64,000 nt of DNA from positions 1 through 64,000 of the forward strand of contig WHVD01000092.1 of assembly GCA_015178975.1 (NCBI GenBank). Reading direction: 5' to 3'. A program made the translations under genes and the position numbers. Below the pieces are notes generated by a model that saw only the letters and a list, made by a program, of their open reading frames with translations, did no database searches and had not been told where the DNA came from. Positions 12,286 through 23,170 of this stretch are shown here, one piece after another. This stretch comes from Hysterangium stoloniferum (lineage: Eukaryota > Basidiomycota > Agaricomycetes > Hysterangiales > Hysterangiaceae). Numbering within the stretch: the stretch's first letter is position 1; each line of letters begins with the position of its first letter.

Positions 12286-12958
12286 GGGAACGTGAGATAT
12301 AAAATTGGGATGTCTCAAAAATGGCCAAGAGAACCGTTGACAAGGTTCATCAGGCTTCTTCCATTTTTTTGGCCCACACCTTTTAATGTAGTTCAATTTG
12401 CCAATTAACAACATACATGAGTCATAAATATTATATGATGGCGTTATGATAACTGTACATACAGAACACAATATATTAATGACCTGGGGCTCAGACTTTC
12501 ATCCTGGTGTTCTCGTAGTATATCTGAGTAATTATTTAACAACCACAGCACGAGGTGGGAGCCTGGTGGTTTACGATCGAGCCAGATGAAAAATAGTGAT
12601 TTTGCCAGCTTCCCTTTCTGTGTCAGAAAAATCCGAAAACCTTAATCATGCCATGCTGAGATTTGGTCGCAAGCCCTGACCAAAGACCTGGCATCTGACC
12701 AATCCTGAGCAGGCATTCAGCACGATCCTGGCCAGGCTTGGACAGGTCACGTCAGCTGCCTATAAACACGTTCGTGGTCAATTGTCCCACTGGGCGTATT
12801 GATAACATAATAAATATTAGTGAATGTTCCTGTTGAATTGGAAATACAATATCTAGTGACTAAAGCACAAGGTTAACCCTGCTACATAAAGAGGCATCAG
12901 TTGATTGTGACATGTAGAATATAATTAATCTATCTCCCCTCAGCAATACTACCAAATA
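12286..12958. other. upstream flank of copy B, then unrecognised sequence
   Basis: About 12,330-12,410 matches the conserved region upstream of other GPGY copies (in reverse, GTTAATTGGCAAATTGAAC and following). It is presumably the family's promoter region. From about 12,480 to 12,958 I recognise nothing, except that TTGGAAATACAATATCTA near 12,840 recurs inverted at about 13,228-13,245. Confidence 0.4.
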
Positions 12959-12959
12959 A

Positions 12960-13300
12960 CGTCAGTAGCTCGGTGGTTGGAGCACTGGCATATATTGTTA
13001 AAGGTATAGAAAAGAATTGACCCAGCCTGGGATTGAACCAAGGACCTCTGGCTTTATATAAGCAGTGCTCTTAACCACTGAGCTACTGGACCTATTGGTC
13101 TAGTGAGATATTATGGATTATATATACATATTCTATATAAGTCCTTCTGATGCTACCTTGGGACTTATACAGTCACATCTGGACTGATGCCAACTAGGGA
13201 CTTATAACAGCTTGGACATTCTAATAGATATTGTATTTCCAAATCTAACATATATAGCCAACGTCCTTGGTTCAATCCCAAGCTGGGTCAATACTTCGCT
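12960..13300. repeat. tRNA-derived SINE-like unit with an inverted second copy
   Basis: 13,019-13,092 on the minus strand is a 74-nt tRNA-like sequence. It has an A-box-like TAGCTCAGTGGTTAAGAGC, a B-box-like GGTTCAATCCC and a pairable acceptor stem (GGTCCAG with CTGGGTC). A plus-strand A-box half (GTAGCTCGGTGGTTGGAGC, about 12,965) and a plus-strand B-box half (GGTTCAATCCC, about 13,268) flank it, as if one tRNA-like unit had been split by an inverted relative. The anticodon stem has a bulge and position 33 is not T, so it is unlikely to be a working tRNA gene. It is probably a SINE with RNA polymerase III promoter remnants. Confidence 0.55.
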
Positions 13301-13394
13301 ATACTGTCAATAGTTCCTGATGACTCCATCACATTAATGAGTTACCCACTCACCACGAGTGCGGCAACACTACTAGATCACATGTCAGACTGGA

Positions 13395-13535
13395 CCACCG
13401 CTTACATTATTTTTCCTTTTATCGTACGAGCGCATTTTTCACCCACACGTGTATATATACATGCGAAGCTATGGAGTACAACCTCAGTTGTTTTCCTACA
13501 GCCTCATTAGGCAACGACTGAGTCTTGGGCATCCG
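13395..13535 (-). repeat. inverted fragment of the 15,511/36,282 segmental repeat
   Basis: The sequence is the reverse complement of the portion around 16,060-16,200 (GGGTGAAAAATG..CTC.TACGATGAAAGG). It abuts the partial GPGY copy C. Confidence 0.6.
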
Positions 13536-13539
13536 CTGC

Positions 13540-14128
13540 CTTTTTCTGTTCTAGCTCAGTCCAAAATTGCCCCACTGTTAGCTGTTTTTTAAGCAGCCTA
13601 TTCCTTGTCTTTTCCCCCTCGCCTGTGTCTATGAGCCTTACAACCCCCTTTGGTGCTCCTCCACACGTCGTGTGTTGAAGAAGCACTTCCCAACCAACAT
13701 GGGGATCTTGGTGCCGTACAGGAGCTTCGTCCCGATCCGCTCCATTGCCAGACCACAAAGATAACCGGGGCCGATTTCGACTTCCGTTCAATGACGAATA
13801 ACAGGTTTGAGCCAGCTACTCATGGCGTCTCTCTCAATGTCGGACATGCCTTTCTCGATCCCTAATGAATCTAGCAAGCCCTGCGGCGGCTCTAGGCCAA
13901 TTGCAAAACCACGGCACTAAACAAACAAAAAGTCCCACACATTGGAATTGATGCTCGAAACAGAAGATTGACGTACCAGTTGCTGAACCCATGAATCAAG
14001 CGCTTTCTTGTTGATCAGTACATGCTCGTCACGACTTGGTCTGTAATAACAGACGCCGTGATCCTCTCTATTACATGCCACTTGTCTCTGGAGTATATCC
14101 TGAAAATCACTTTCGAGCACTCCGATCC
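13540..14128 (-). pseudogene. GPGY-family gene, partial copy C (exons 1-2)
   Basis: Minus-strand exon 2 (about 13,540-13,915) carries LLKKQLTVGQF and a core region with a frameshift. Exon 1 lies up to about 14,128 (LESDFQDILQRQVACNRED). The 60-bp intron between them is recognisable. Exon 3 onward is absent, replaced by the inverted segmental repeat. The start of exon 1 is missing because the copy meets copy D head to head at about 14,130-14,160. Confidence 0.65.
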
Positions 14129-14158
14129 TGTTACGGATGAATGTTTATTGACAAGAAA

Positions 14159-15112
14159 TACACCCCCATTGATCTCACCTACTGCCCTGGAATCTCAACG
14201 GATCACAGTCCTCGAAAGTCATTTTCAGGATATACTTCAGAGACTATGCGCGTGTAATAGAGAGGGTCATGGCCTCTGTTACCACAGACCAGGTCACGAG
14301 CATGTATCAATCACCAAGGACATATTTTATTCATGGGTTCAGCAACTGGTATGTTAAGCTTTTGTTTTAAAAATCGACTCCAATGTGTCGGACTGTTTTT
14401 TCGTTGAGTGCTGTGGTTTTGCAACTAGCCTGGAGCCGCCACAAGGCTTGCTGGATTCATCAGGAATTGGGCAAGGCATGTCCAACATTGAGAGAGAAGC
14501 CATGACTAGGTGGTTTGCACCTGTCATTCGTAATCCAACGGACGTCGAAGTCGGCCCCGGTTACTTTTGTGGTCTGGGAATGGAGCGGATCGGGACAAAG
14601 CTACTGTACGGCACCAAGTTATCCATTTTGGTCGGGAAGTCCTTCTTCAACACACGATATGTGGAGGAGCACCAAAGGAGGGTTGTAAGGCTGACAGACA
14701 CAGGTGAGGGGGAAAAGACAAGGAATAGACTGCTTGAAAAACAGTTAACAGCGGGGCAATTGAGCATAATTGTTAAAGAGGGGGTGGATCTCTTGAGACA
14801 TGTTCGCTTCTGGTAAACGCCATCCATTGCATGCTCAAATCATGTTGAAGAAGGCTGTCTTACCCGCGTAAAATCTGATATCGGGGGAAATGGCTTCTCA
14901 TAAATATGTATACCGCCTTTATACCAGGTTTGGCACTAGCGAAGAAGCGAACATCAGCAGAGTCATAGTAGTGATGGCGCATGTAATCGATCTCATGGTG
15001 TTTATCGGGGATTCGCCAGCTAAAATGGTTCCCCACAACTTCCTGGTGACTGCTATGCTGTCGCCTCGATATTCCTATCACACCTTGGCGGATACCTCTA
15101 AGCACCCTTAGA
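14159..15112 (+). pseudogene. GPGY-family gene, partial copy D
   Basis: Plus-strand exon 1 lacks its first residues and enters at PPLISPTALESQ. The intron (GTATGTTAAGC...TTGAG) ends before 14,409. Exon 2 (14,409 to about 14,812) is fully open, with VEVGPGYFCGLGMERIGTK and the ending HVRFW, and it keeps the intron 2 donor GTAAACG. Exon 3 is open from GTSEEANISR to about 15,090 but contains an internal deletion after DSPAKMVP. It then jumps straight into the family's downstream flank (about 15,105-15,300, shared with 18,546-18,780). Exons 4 and 5 are deleted. Confidence 0.7.
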
Positions 15113-15510
15113 CAATTGACCTTTCCGTTGGGGAATAAACTCTTCAAATTCATAAAGGATTATAAGGCTCTATCACTTGAGGGTCATACTCATAATGTTT
15201 GCATAGGGAGACGTGCTAGTATGGGGAGAAATTGGAGGCACAGTTTGGTAAAAGTATCGGAAGAAACCAAATATCATTATCAGCAGTTGTCGGCCTGAAT
15301 AGGTGCCAGCTTGCCCGATCCCCACTGCCTAAGTCCTGAGCCAGTCGACTGATCGTGTCTGATGAATCCAGGCATCAGGCTGACGGCTTTGCGTAGAATT
15401 CCACAGCAAGGGTCACACAGCCTGCCACCAGGGTCACGCAACATGGTCAAGTCTTCTTGCGCGTCGCCTTTGATAAGGTATGTTGATGAGTTCTAGGCCA
15501 TGCCCAACAT

Positions 15511-16340
15511 CTAAGCCTTGCCAAACACTGCACCATGACGGCTGAACAAGAAAATTCCCAACAGTACTGTCGCAGTTACAGCCCCTGCTCATAGTTGACA
15601 AAGTCCCAGCAGCTCTTTCGTTTGCTCACTGTGTCTTGTCGAAACCCACGCAAGGTCTAGAGATGGAGACTAAGAAAGAGATGCAACAGATGAAACAAGA
15701 CAAGAGGGTATGGGCATGCCATTTACTTTGAATATTTAGAGGAAGCATCACAGTTGCCGCAACTGTCCATGGATGTCGACAACCAGAACCTCTCTCGCTC
15801 GTCACGGCCACTGAAGGGGATCATAAGCCTCGTCAACAGGAGCACCCTGTCCTGAAACGCCACAGCAATCAGTCCCAAGGGGAAGGAGGCCGAGCTTGAT
15901 TTGGGAGCTCCCAAGTTGGTGTGTCAGGTCGATGGATGTTTTGTCTTCATGGTTTGGCTTTGATTGGGTTGGCTAATGCTTCACTTCTCCTCCTCGTTTT
16001 ATTTACAGGACAATGAAAGACAGCACAACTGACAAAATTGGACTGAGCTAGACGAGAAGAGGGGCAGCGGATTCCCAAGACTCAGTCGCTGCATAGTGGG
16101 GCTGTAGGGAAACGACTGAGGTTGCACTCCATCGCATCGCATACATATATACGCGTGTGGGTGAAAAATGTGCTCGTACGATGAAAGGAAAAATATAAGC
16201 GGATAGTCTACCGATATACGATCTGGGTGTTCCCGCGTTTGGGGTATGAGCATTACCGGTTTTTGTCACAACAACATTGTTTGCCCCATCACACACAGTA
16301 TTTGTACCTTGTCGGCTAAGACCCACATGAGCTGGTTTCG
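15511..16340. repeat. ~0.83-kb segmental repeat, copy 1
   Basis: Co-linear with 36,282-37,115 in the same orientation, from TAAGCCTTGCCAAACACTG to CCACATGAGCTGGTTTCGA. It has several short open frames that are not conserved as one product between copies, so coding is doubtful. It contains CATACATATATA.G.GTGTGGG and GTTTGGGGTATGAGCATT. It lies directly upstream of GPGY copy E. Confidence 0.7.
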
Positions 16341-16479
16341 ATAGTAGACCAGTGTTAATTGGCAATTTGAACTACATTCAAAGCGGTGTCTCACAAACGT
16401 AGAAAGAGCCTGATCAACCTTGTCAACGGGTCTCTTTCCATTCTTGTGACACCCCTATTGTCTATACATCACGCTCCCC

Positions 16480-18379
16480 ATGTCCGACCATGAGGTAGTA
16501 CTGAGTCACTCTGACCAGGTCGAAGTGCTGCCCCCATTGATCTCGCCTGCTGCCCTGGAATGTCAACGGATCGCAGTGCTCGAAAGTCATTGTCAGGATA
16601 TACTCCAGAGACAATGGGCGTGTAATAAAGAGGGTCACGGCCTCTGTTACCAGACAAGGTCCTAAGCATGTATCGATCACCAAGGACGCATTTGATTCAT
16701 GGGTTCAGCAACTGGTATGTTAAGCTTTTGTTTCCAGAATCGACTCCCATGTTTCGGACTTTTTCTTCCGTTTAGTGCCGTGATTTTGCAACTTGCGTAG
16801 AACCGCCGCAAGGCTTGCTCGATTCATCAAGTATTGAGCAAGGCATGTCCGACTTTGAAAGAGATGCCATGACTAGGTGGTTGGAACCCGTTATTTGTAA
16901 TCCAACGGAAGTCGAAGTCGGCCCCGGTTACTGTTGTGGTCTGGTATTAGACCGGATCGGGACGGAGCTATTGTACGGCACCGGGGTATCCATTTCGGTT
17001 GGAAGGTGCTTGTTCAACACGCGACGTGTGGAAGAGTACCAAAGAATGACCCTCAGGCTCATGTACACACGCGAGGAAATCACGGTGACTAGACTGCTTA
17101 ACAAACAGCTAACTGTGCGACAATTGAGCCGAATAGTTAAAGAGGGGGTGGATCCCTTGAGGCATGTTCGCTTCTGATGACGGTCATTCATTGCATGCTG
17201 AAATCATTTGAATGAAGACCATCTTACCCGCTTAAAATCCGATATCGGGGGAAACGGCTTCTCATGAATACGTATACCGTCTTTAGACCCCGGCTTGGCA
17301 CTAGCGAAGAAGCGAAGATGGGCAGAGTCATAGTACGGATGGCGGATATAATCAATTTCATGGCGTTTATCGAGGATGAGCGAGCTAAAACGGTTTCTAT
17401 GCTCTACGCTGCCCTGGTCGGGTCGCAACGTCTTGGGGACTGCTATGCTGTCGCCTCCATATTCATACCACACCTTGGCGAATACGTCTGTAGCCCGTCG
17501 GCTGCCACCCTCACCATTTAAGAATATTCTATTATTACTACTTCTTTCTCCCTTATTATTAGGGAGGTGCGTGATGGACGGGGCCTGTCACATGAGGACC
17601 TTAATGTGATTAAAACCTATTTCAAATTCTGGATGATGTTGTAGGTTTTACCGTTGCCGGTTTTGGAGAATGGCTGAAATGGGCTATATGTAGATACGAT
17701 CCAACCCAATCTGGACCCATGGGACTTGCTTGACACGCAAATATGGATTTTCTGCGACTGCTTTCCACAGGATCCTTGGCTCCGCAGCATTTATGGAACT
17801 CTATTGGATCTCCTGCTTCACGGTTTACAGACCACGATAGATTCATTTGCGTGTGCCGACTCTTCTCGCTTCATCGCTTATTACTGCGTTATAAATGACC
17901 TCGTTAGATTATTTGAGGATGGCACATTGCTGGCAGAATACATTGAACTAATTAATATCATTGTTTCCATCAGGGTTAAAATGCTGCAGTGAGTCCACGG
18001 TTACACCATCGCGGACCTGTCGCCTCAACATTATTCGGTTATCAGAATACTAATTAGGAACACGAAATCAGACAATTTAGTTTGTCATGGCGCCTCGAAG
18101 CTAATAAGGAGCTCATCGTCTTTAATTTCACAATCTCCAAAACCCGAAATTACTTGTACGGCAGTGCGAGAGGATAACCCAATCCCTGCTCTCCATGACT
18201 TCTTGACCATTTCTGAGACGGTTTTTTATATGCCCGAGGAGCGTTTGGCGAGGAAGTTGAATGTTTTGATGGACGAAGTGCATTCACTCCTATGTCTACT
18301 TTCGACTCCATTTGTCGGAGTCTCACCAAGTTCCAACACAAACTCCTTATCCCTCGAAGAAGTATGGACGGGCGTGTGA
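16480..18379 (+). pseudogene. GPGY-family gene, copy E (five exons)
   Basis: A nearly full-length copy. Exon 1 is 16,480-16,714, beginning MSDHEVVLSHS. It is 235 nt instead of 240, with a small deletion after GHGLCYQ that shifts the frame. Intron 1 ends TTTAG and exon 2 starts at 16,776 (VEVGPGYCCGLVLDRIGTE). Exon 3 is around 17,225-17,640 (GTSEEAKMGRVIV, CSPSAAT). Exon 4 is around 17,695-17,990 (DPWLRSIYG). Exon 5 runs to 18,379 (SPKPEI.CTAVREDNPIPAL, LLCLLSTPFVGVS). Intron 2 has lost its donor, as in copy B, so a TGA follows HVRF. Conserved upstream sequence starts near 16,345 (GTAGACCAGTGTTAATTGG). The downstream flank extends to about 18,780. Confidence 0.7.
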
Positions 18380-18784
18380 CTAGACTGTTCCATATAACTA
18401 GAGTATTTACTCATTGCCTGAATGATGTTCGACCTATTTTAAGATTCTTCGAGGAGTAACGCAAAGTATGATATCCGAAGGATGGTTTAAGATTACTACC
18501 CCCATGACTTGGAACTTTGCCTTCTTACACCTGTTCTTTAACAGAAAGCACCCTTGAACAATCGACGTTCCGTTGGCGAATGAACTCTGAAAATTCATAA
18601 AGGATTATACGGCTCTATCACTTGAGCGTAAACCCATACTCATAATGTTTCCATGGGGAGCCGTGCTAGTATGGGGAGAAATTGGAGGCACGGTTTGGTA
18701 AAAGTATCGGAAAAAACCGAATATCCTGATCAGCGGTGTCGGCCCGAATAGGTGCTAGCTTCCCCGATCTCCGCTGCTTCCGTC

Positions 18785-19455
18785 ATGATAACTTGAGCAC
18801 CTTCGCCTCGGCTGCTGATCCATCATAGGATTATTCATTTCTTGTCAATAAATATTCATCCATCACAAGTTCACGGCGGCCAGGGTACTCTTGTAGTTTG
18901 ATATCGCACTGGATCTGGACTAAACTACTGTATGACACTAAGATATCTATTTTATTGGACAGTGCCATACATGATATATAGGGGGAATCCGGACGGTGCA
19001 CAACTCATCCACACCACTCGGGCGCTGTGGTTTATATCGGCAGCAGGATTCAAGAAAAGGTTCTCTCACTGATGTCTGCATTAGATACATGGAACGTATT
19101 CACGAAACATTGTTTCAAAGTCCCAAGCTTGTCGATATGCACGCGAATCTTGAGATAAAGAGAACCGACGAGTTTTTAGCATACTTCACAGCCTTTTTCA
19201 TTTTCAGTTCACTTATTATAATTAGCGTATTTTGTTCTGTATTTCCAGTCTATCATATTATATTCATGGCACTCGGCGTTTAAAGGCCATCTTTGGAGGC
19301 GGGCCTTTTCCAGTGATTTCGTAGACCAGTGTTAATTGGCAATTTGAACCACATCCAAAGCGGTGTGTCACAAAAATAGAAGAAGCCAGATGAACCTTGT
19401 CGACGGTTCTCTTTTCAGTTCTTGTGACACGCCTCTTGTCTGTGTCTCGTGTTCC
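18785..19455. other. spacer with short unrecognised frames; upstream flank of copy F
   Basis: 18,840-18,885 contains TTTCTTGTCAATAAATATTC, which is inverted relative to 14,130-14,160. An open frame at 18,996-19,283 has a hydrophobic C-terminal half (FFIFSSLIIISVFCSVF) but no support from other copies or motifs. From 19,328 the conserved GPGY upstream region begins (GTAGACCAGTGTTAATTGG). Confidence 0.4.
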
Positions 19456-19458
19456 CCA

Positions 19459-20093
19459 TGTCTGACCACAAGGTAGTAGTACCCAGTCACCCTGACCATG
19501 TCGAAGAACCACCTCCATCGATCTCACTTGCTGCGTTGGATTCTCAAAGGATCGAAGTTCTCGAAAGTCAATTTCGGGGCATATTCCAGAGACAATGTGC
19601 GTGTACTGTAGAGGGTCACGGCCTCTGTTACCACAAACCAGGTCATGGCGACCATCTATCGATCAGCAAGGACGCACTTGATTCATGGGTTCAATAGCGG
19701 GTATGTTAATATTTTGGTTCGAGGATCGACTCCCATTTGTCGGAATTTCTTTCGCTTAGTGCCGTGGTTTTGCAACTTGCGTAGCACAGCCGCCAGGCTA
19801 GGAAGTGAGCAAGGCATGTCCAACATTGAGAGAGACGCCATTGCTGCGTAGAAGAAGCCTGTTATTCCCAATCCAACGGGAGTCGAAGTCTGCCCGGGTT
19901 ACTTTGGTAGTCTGGCATTAGAGTGGATCCGGACGGAGCTACTGTACGGCACCAAGATATACATTTTGGTTGGAATGCGCTTGTTCAACACCCGACCTGT
20001 GGAGGAGTACGAAAGAATGGCCCTAAAGTTCATGTACAACGCGCGGAAATGACGGCGACTAGACTACTTAACAAACAGCTAACTGTCAAAATG
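19459..20093 (+). pseudogene. GPGY-family gene, partial copy F (exons 1-2)
   Basis: Exon 1 (MSDHKVVVPSHP, CTVEGHGLCYHKPG) is open to about 19,695. Exon 2 has a stop after AIAA and a damaged core. It ends abruptly after LLNKQLTV in a run of A residues (about 20,092-20,107), and nothing of exons 3-5 follows. The A-run could mark a truncated, reverse-transcribed end, but intron 1 is still present. Confidence 0.65.
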
Positions 20094-20139
20094 AAAAAAA
20101 AAAAAAAGTCTCCCGAATTGTACTTTGACCATGTTTAGT

Positions 20140-20882
20140 GGGCTGACGCCTGATTTAACGCAGGTACACCTGACCTATCACCAAACCTATCATTGTTAGA
20201 TTTTCGGGTAAAGCGAGCAGTCGGAGTCGTATAGTGACTGGGGTCATTATTGCCCACATTCATTACCGCTCTTGTTTTGAGTATATAATCCTGTAGTTAC
20301 ACATGAGACCCCCCTATGCATTTATAACCAACAAGATCACTCAGACACTATTGTGCTCATCCTCTATAGGTCTGGTCATATTTTCACTGAAAAGTTAACA
20401 ATCATGTCAGAAGGTGATTCACTGACTGGCACATTGATTGGTACAAGTATGTCATTACAAGCTTATTGAGCCCTTGTAGTTTGTGCATTGACATTAATGT
20501 TAGATTAGTGACTTGGCACAGTAGCTAGGTTGTGTACCATTGTGGGTCTGTAGTGCACACTGGTGAATCTATTGTTTGCTCGTTCGTGTCTGTCTGTGTC
20601 TGCACTTCTAGTGCTTCACATCCACCCTTCTTCATTCTAATAATTAATCCAACCCATACTATTTCTTAGTAGAAAGTAAGTGGAATTTTATAGCTTGATC
20701 TGTCTTCAGAAAATTCATCAAGCTGTGTGGGACACTCGACAATCACTATTCATTGCCTGAATAAAAATCTGTACAAATTGCCCAGCATTTCTTGATATTC
20801 CAAGTTCAGATGCATGGTTCTTAATACAATTGATGATATTTTTGGGGCTATAATATCACCCATTGGTTTAGCCTCATTCCTT
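20140..20882. other. unique-looking sequence; left half of an interrupted frame
   Basis: Most of this shows no recognisable gene. On the minus strand 20,749-20,887 is open (RNEAKPMGDIIAPKISS...). It continues in frame the minus-strand frame at 30,372-30,580 if the chromovirus and one ACCAC duplication are removed. I do not recognise the product. Confidence 0.35.
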
Positions 20883-20887
20883 ACCAC

Positions 20888-21180
20888 TGTAAGGGTGACT
20901 CTCCTAACTCGCACTATGACTGAGTTGGGGTCCTAGCAGAGGAATTCCAAAGTGAGTTTATACCTGTCTAATTACATACATGTAGAATACAATATTACTT
21001 ACCTAGCAGAGGAAATCCGAAGAGAAAAGTCTAAGGAATCCTCGGCTAGCAGGTGACTAACTAAAGGTGCAGCTGAGTTTGAAAATGTGATAACAACAAG
21101 GTGTCCCTCTCAGTCTTTACTTATGAAACTATATTAAGGAGAGTCAGAGAAAATGGAAAACTTAAGATTGTCCCCTGACA
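20888..21180 (-). repeat. 3' LTR of chromovirus element 1
   Basis: 293 bp, plus-strand ends TGTAAGGG...CCTGACA. It is the 3' LTR because the element is transcribed from the minus strand. Confidence 0.92.
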
Positions 21181-22522
21181 TCACCCCCCCTTTAAGGTAT
21201 GGCATCCCGACATGGTGTTGCTGCCAGTAGAGTCCAGGCTTGACCTTTCGAAACCCTGGAATCTGGGTCACTCGTACTGTGGTGGTTGGAGGTTGCCTTG
21301 ATCCTTGAATAGGGCCCTGAATTGTTACTGCCTCTGGATGTTGTGTGTGGAAGTCTGTTGTCAAGGCAGGGGCAAATACCTTATGTCCTGGTTCCCAGCT
21401 ATTATGTTCCATGCTGAAACCTTGCCATTTTATGAGGTATTCAATTCTCCCATATCTCCATCTACTGTCCAATACCTTCTCAACCTCATACTCAATCTCT
21501 CCTTCTACCACTATTGGATCTGGTGGTGGTTTAGCATGGCGGCCAGTGATTGGATCCTCAATATTTGGTGTCAGTTTCACCACATTGAAGACTGGGTGAA
21601 GTCTGTTCATGGACCTGGGCAGTTCCAATCTATAGGCAATTGGTGAGACCTGTTCAAGTACCTTAAATGGCCCTAATCGAAGGTGTAAAAGCTTCTTTGA
21701 GGGCTGGGTCATTTGAATATCACTGGCATCTAGGAAAACTTGGTCTCCTGCCTTGAAGTTTGGTGCTGGGGTTCACTGACAGTTATAGTACTTTGTCATC
21801 TCATCCTTTGCTTTAGCCAGTGCTGCTTTTGCCTCCTCAAGAGTTTCAGCCATTCAATCTCAAAAATCATTTACTGATTCTACCTTATTGGATTGAAGGT
21901 CTGGTTCAAAACCCATTCGTGGATGACGTCCACAGTCTACCATGAATGGTGTCTGTTGTGTAGATGCATGGATATGGTTGTTATATTGGAATTCTGCAAG
22001 TGGGAGAAGATCAACCCAGTCTGATTGGCGCTGATTTACAAAAATCCGTAGATATATCTCCAACTCTTGGTTGACTCGTTCAGTCTGTCCATCAGTCTGA
22101 GGGTGGTAGGCTGTGGAATAGGCTGGTTGAATACCAAGGAGTCAGTATAATTCCCGAGTGAATTGACTTGCAAACTGTGATCCACGATCTGAGATAACTC
22201 GCTGTGGAAGTCCATGATGCTTCCACACATCCTTGAAAAAGACCCGAGCTGCACCAACAGAGTCAACAGTCTTATGTGTAGGTAGGAAGTGTCCACGCTT
22301 TGTCATGAGATCTACAATCACCATCACTGAATTGTACCCTTGGGATTCAGGTAGGTCAACTATGAAGTAAACACTAGTTGTATCCCAATGATCTTCTGGT
22401 GTGGCATTTGGGTGTAATTCCCCAAATGGCATTCGACGCTGGAACTTGGTGTGCATACAAATGTCACAGGTCTTGACATACTGCCCTACACTGGAGGCAC
22501 CCCAAGATTTTTGGAGTTGCAA
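21134..22522 (-). pseudogene. integrase core and chromodomain of element 1
   Basis: This minus-strand part of pol lies downstream of the fold-back insertion. It contains the second half of the integrase zinc domain (CDICMHTK), the core with SDRGSQF (second Asp) and a TDGQTERVNQE-type Glu region, the C-terminal strands (PSKKLLHLRLGPFKV) and a chromodomain (EYEVEKVLDSRW, IEYLIKWQGF, NSWEP) near 21,330-21,450. The chromodomain guides integration to modified chromatin in this clade. The first catalytic Asp, normally in SVDFIV, is Tyr here (TSVYFIV, codon 22,367-22,369). A TGA occurs near 21,777. Catalysis should be lost. Confidence 0.88.
21181..21193 (-). promoter_or_regulatory. polypurine tract of element 1
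   Basis: Read on the minus strand, AAAGGGGGGGTGA directly abuts the 3' LTR. This is the expected position and composition for the primer of plus-strand DNA synthesis. Confidence 0.85.
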
Positions 22523-23170
22523 AACCTTCAGAAAATCTTGCTATTTGGCCAAATTTGCTAAGCATTCTTTGAACTGAAAAACTGTTCGAAAATCTTGAGT
22601 TTTAGTAGGTTTTTCTGAGGACAAAAATTGTATCTGAAAACCCTAAAAATGTTGATCAGGAAATTCTAAGGAAACATTGTTGGAAATAGCCTATTTTCTG
22701 TGGATTTTCTAAATAGGAAAATTCTTAAAAAACCCTGGGTTTTCTTAGGGTTTTGCCACCCAACAGAATTCTATGAAAACTCTAATAATTTGCCTAGAGA
22801 AATCAATTGAAAACCACATATTTCTACTCAATTTTTCTGCTCAGGGAATTGGGTGAAAACTATAATTTTTTACCAGGAAAATCTTGTGCCAAGACAATGT
22901 TTTGTTAATGTTTTGTCATGGGGAAAACCCATAATGAAATTGACAATTTAATTATATGGGAAATCATTGAATAATTATAGATTTTAATAAGATTTTCCTT
23001 GGCCACAAACATTATGGAAATTCAAAAAATGTGTTGGTGAAATCTTGAAGAAATTAACATTTTCGCATAAGTGTCTTAAAGGTTTTTCAAGATGAGAAAC
23101 CTTGAACTGATTTTTCCTGATTGAGCATGATTCACAATTGTTTGGAATGGGACAGTGGGATTTACAAATA

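Noticed and set aside
13019-13092. A functional tRNA gene
   Set aside because: The acceptor and B box look good, but the anticodon stem is bulged, position 33 is not T, and a second split unit surrounds it. A SINE-like relic is more likely.
15511-16340. A conserved protein gene in the segmental repeat
   Set aside because: The two copies share no single long frame. Stops and indels fall in all frames.
18996-19283. 95-codon frame with a possible membrane segment
   Set aside because: It occurs once, in AT-rich spacer between pseudogene copies. The hydrophobic run is expected by chance in T-rich DNA.
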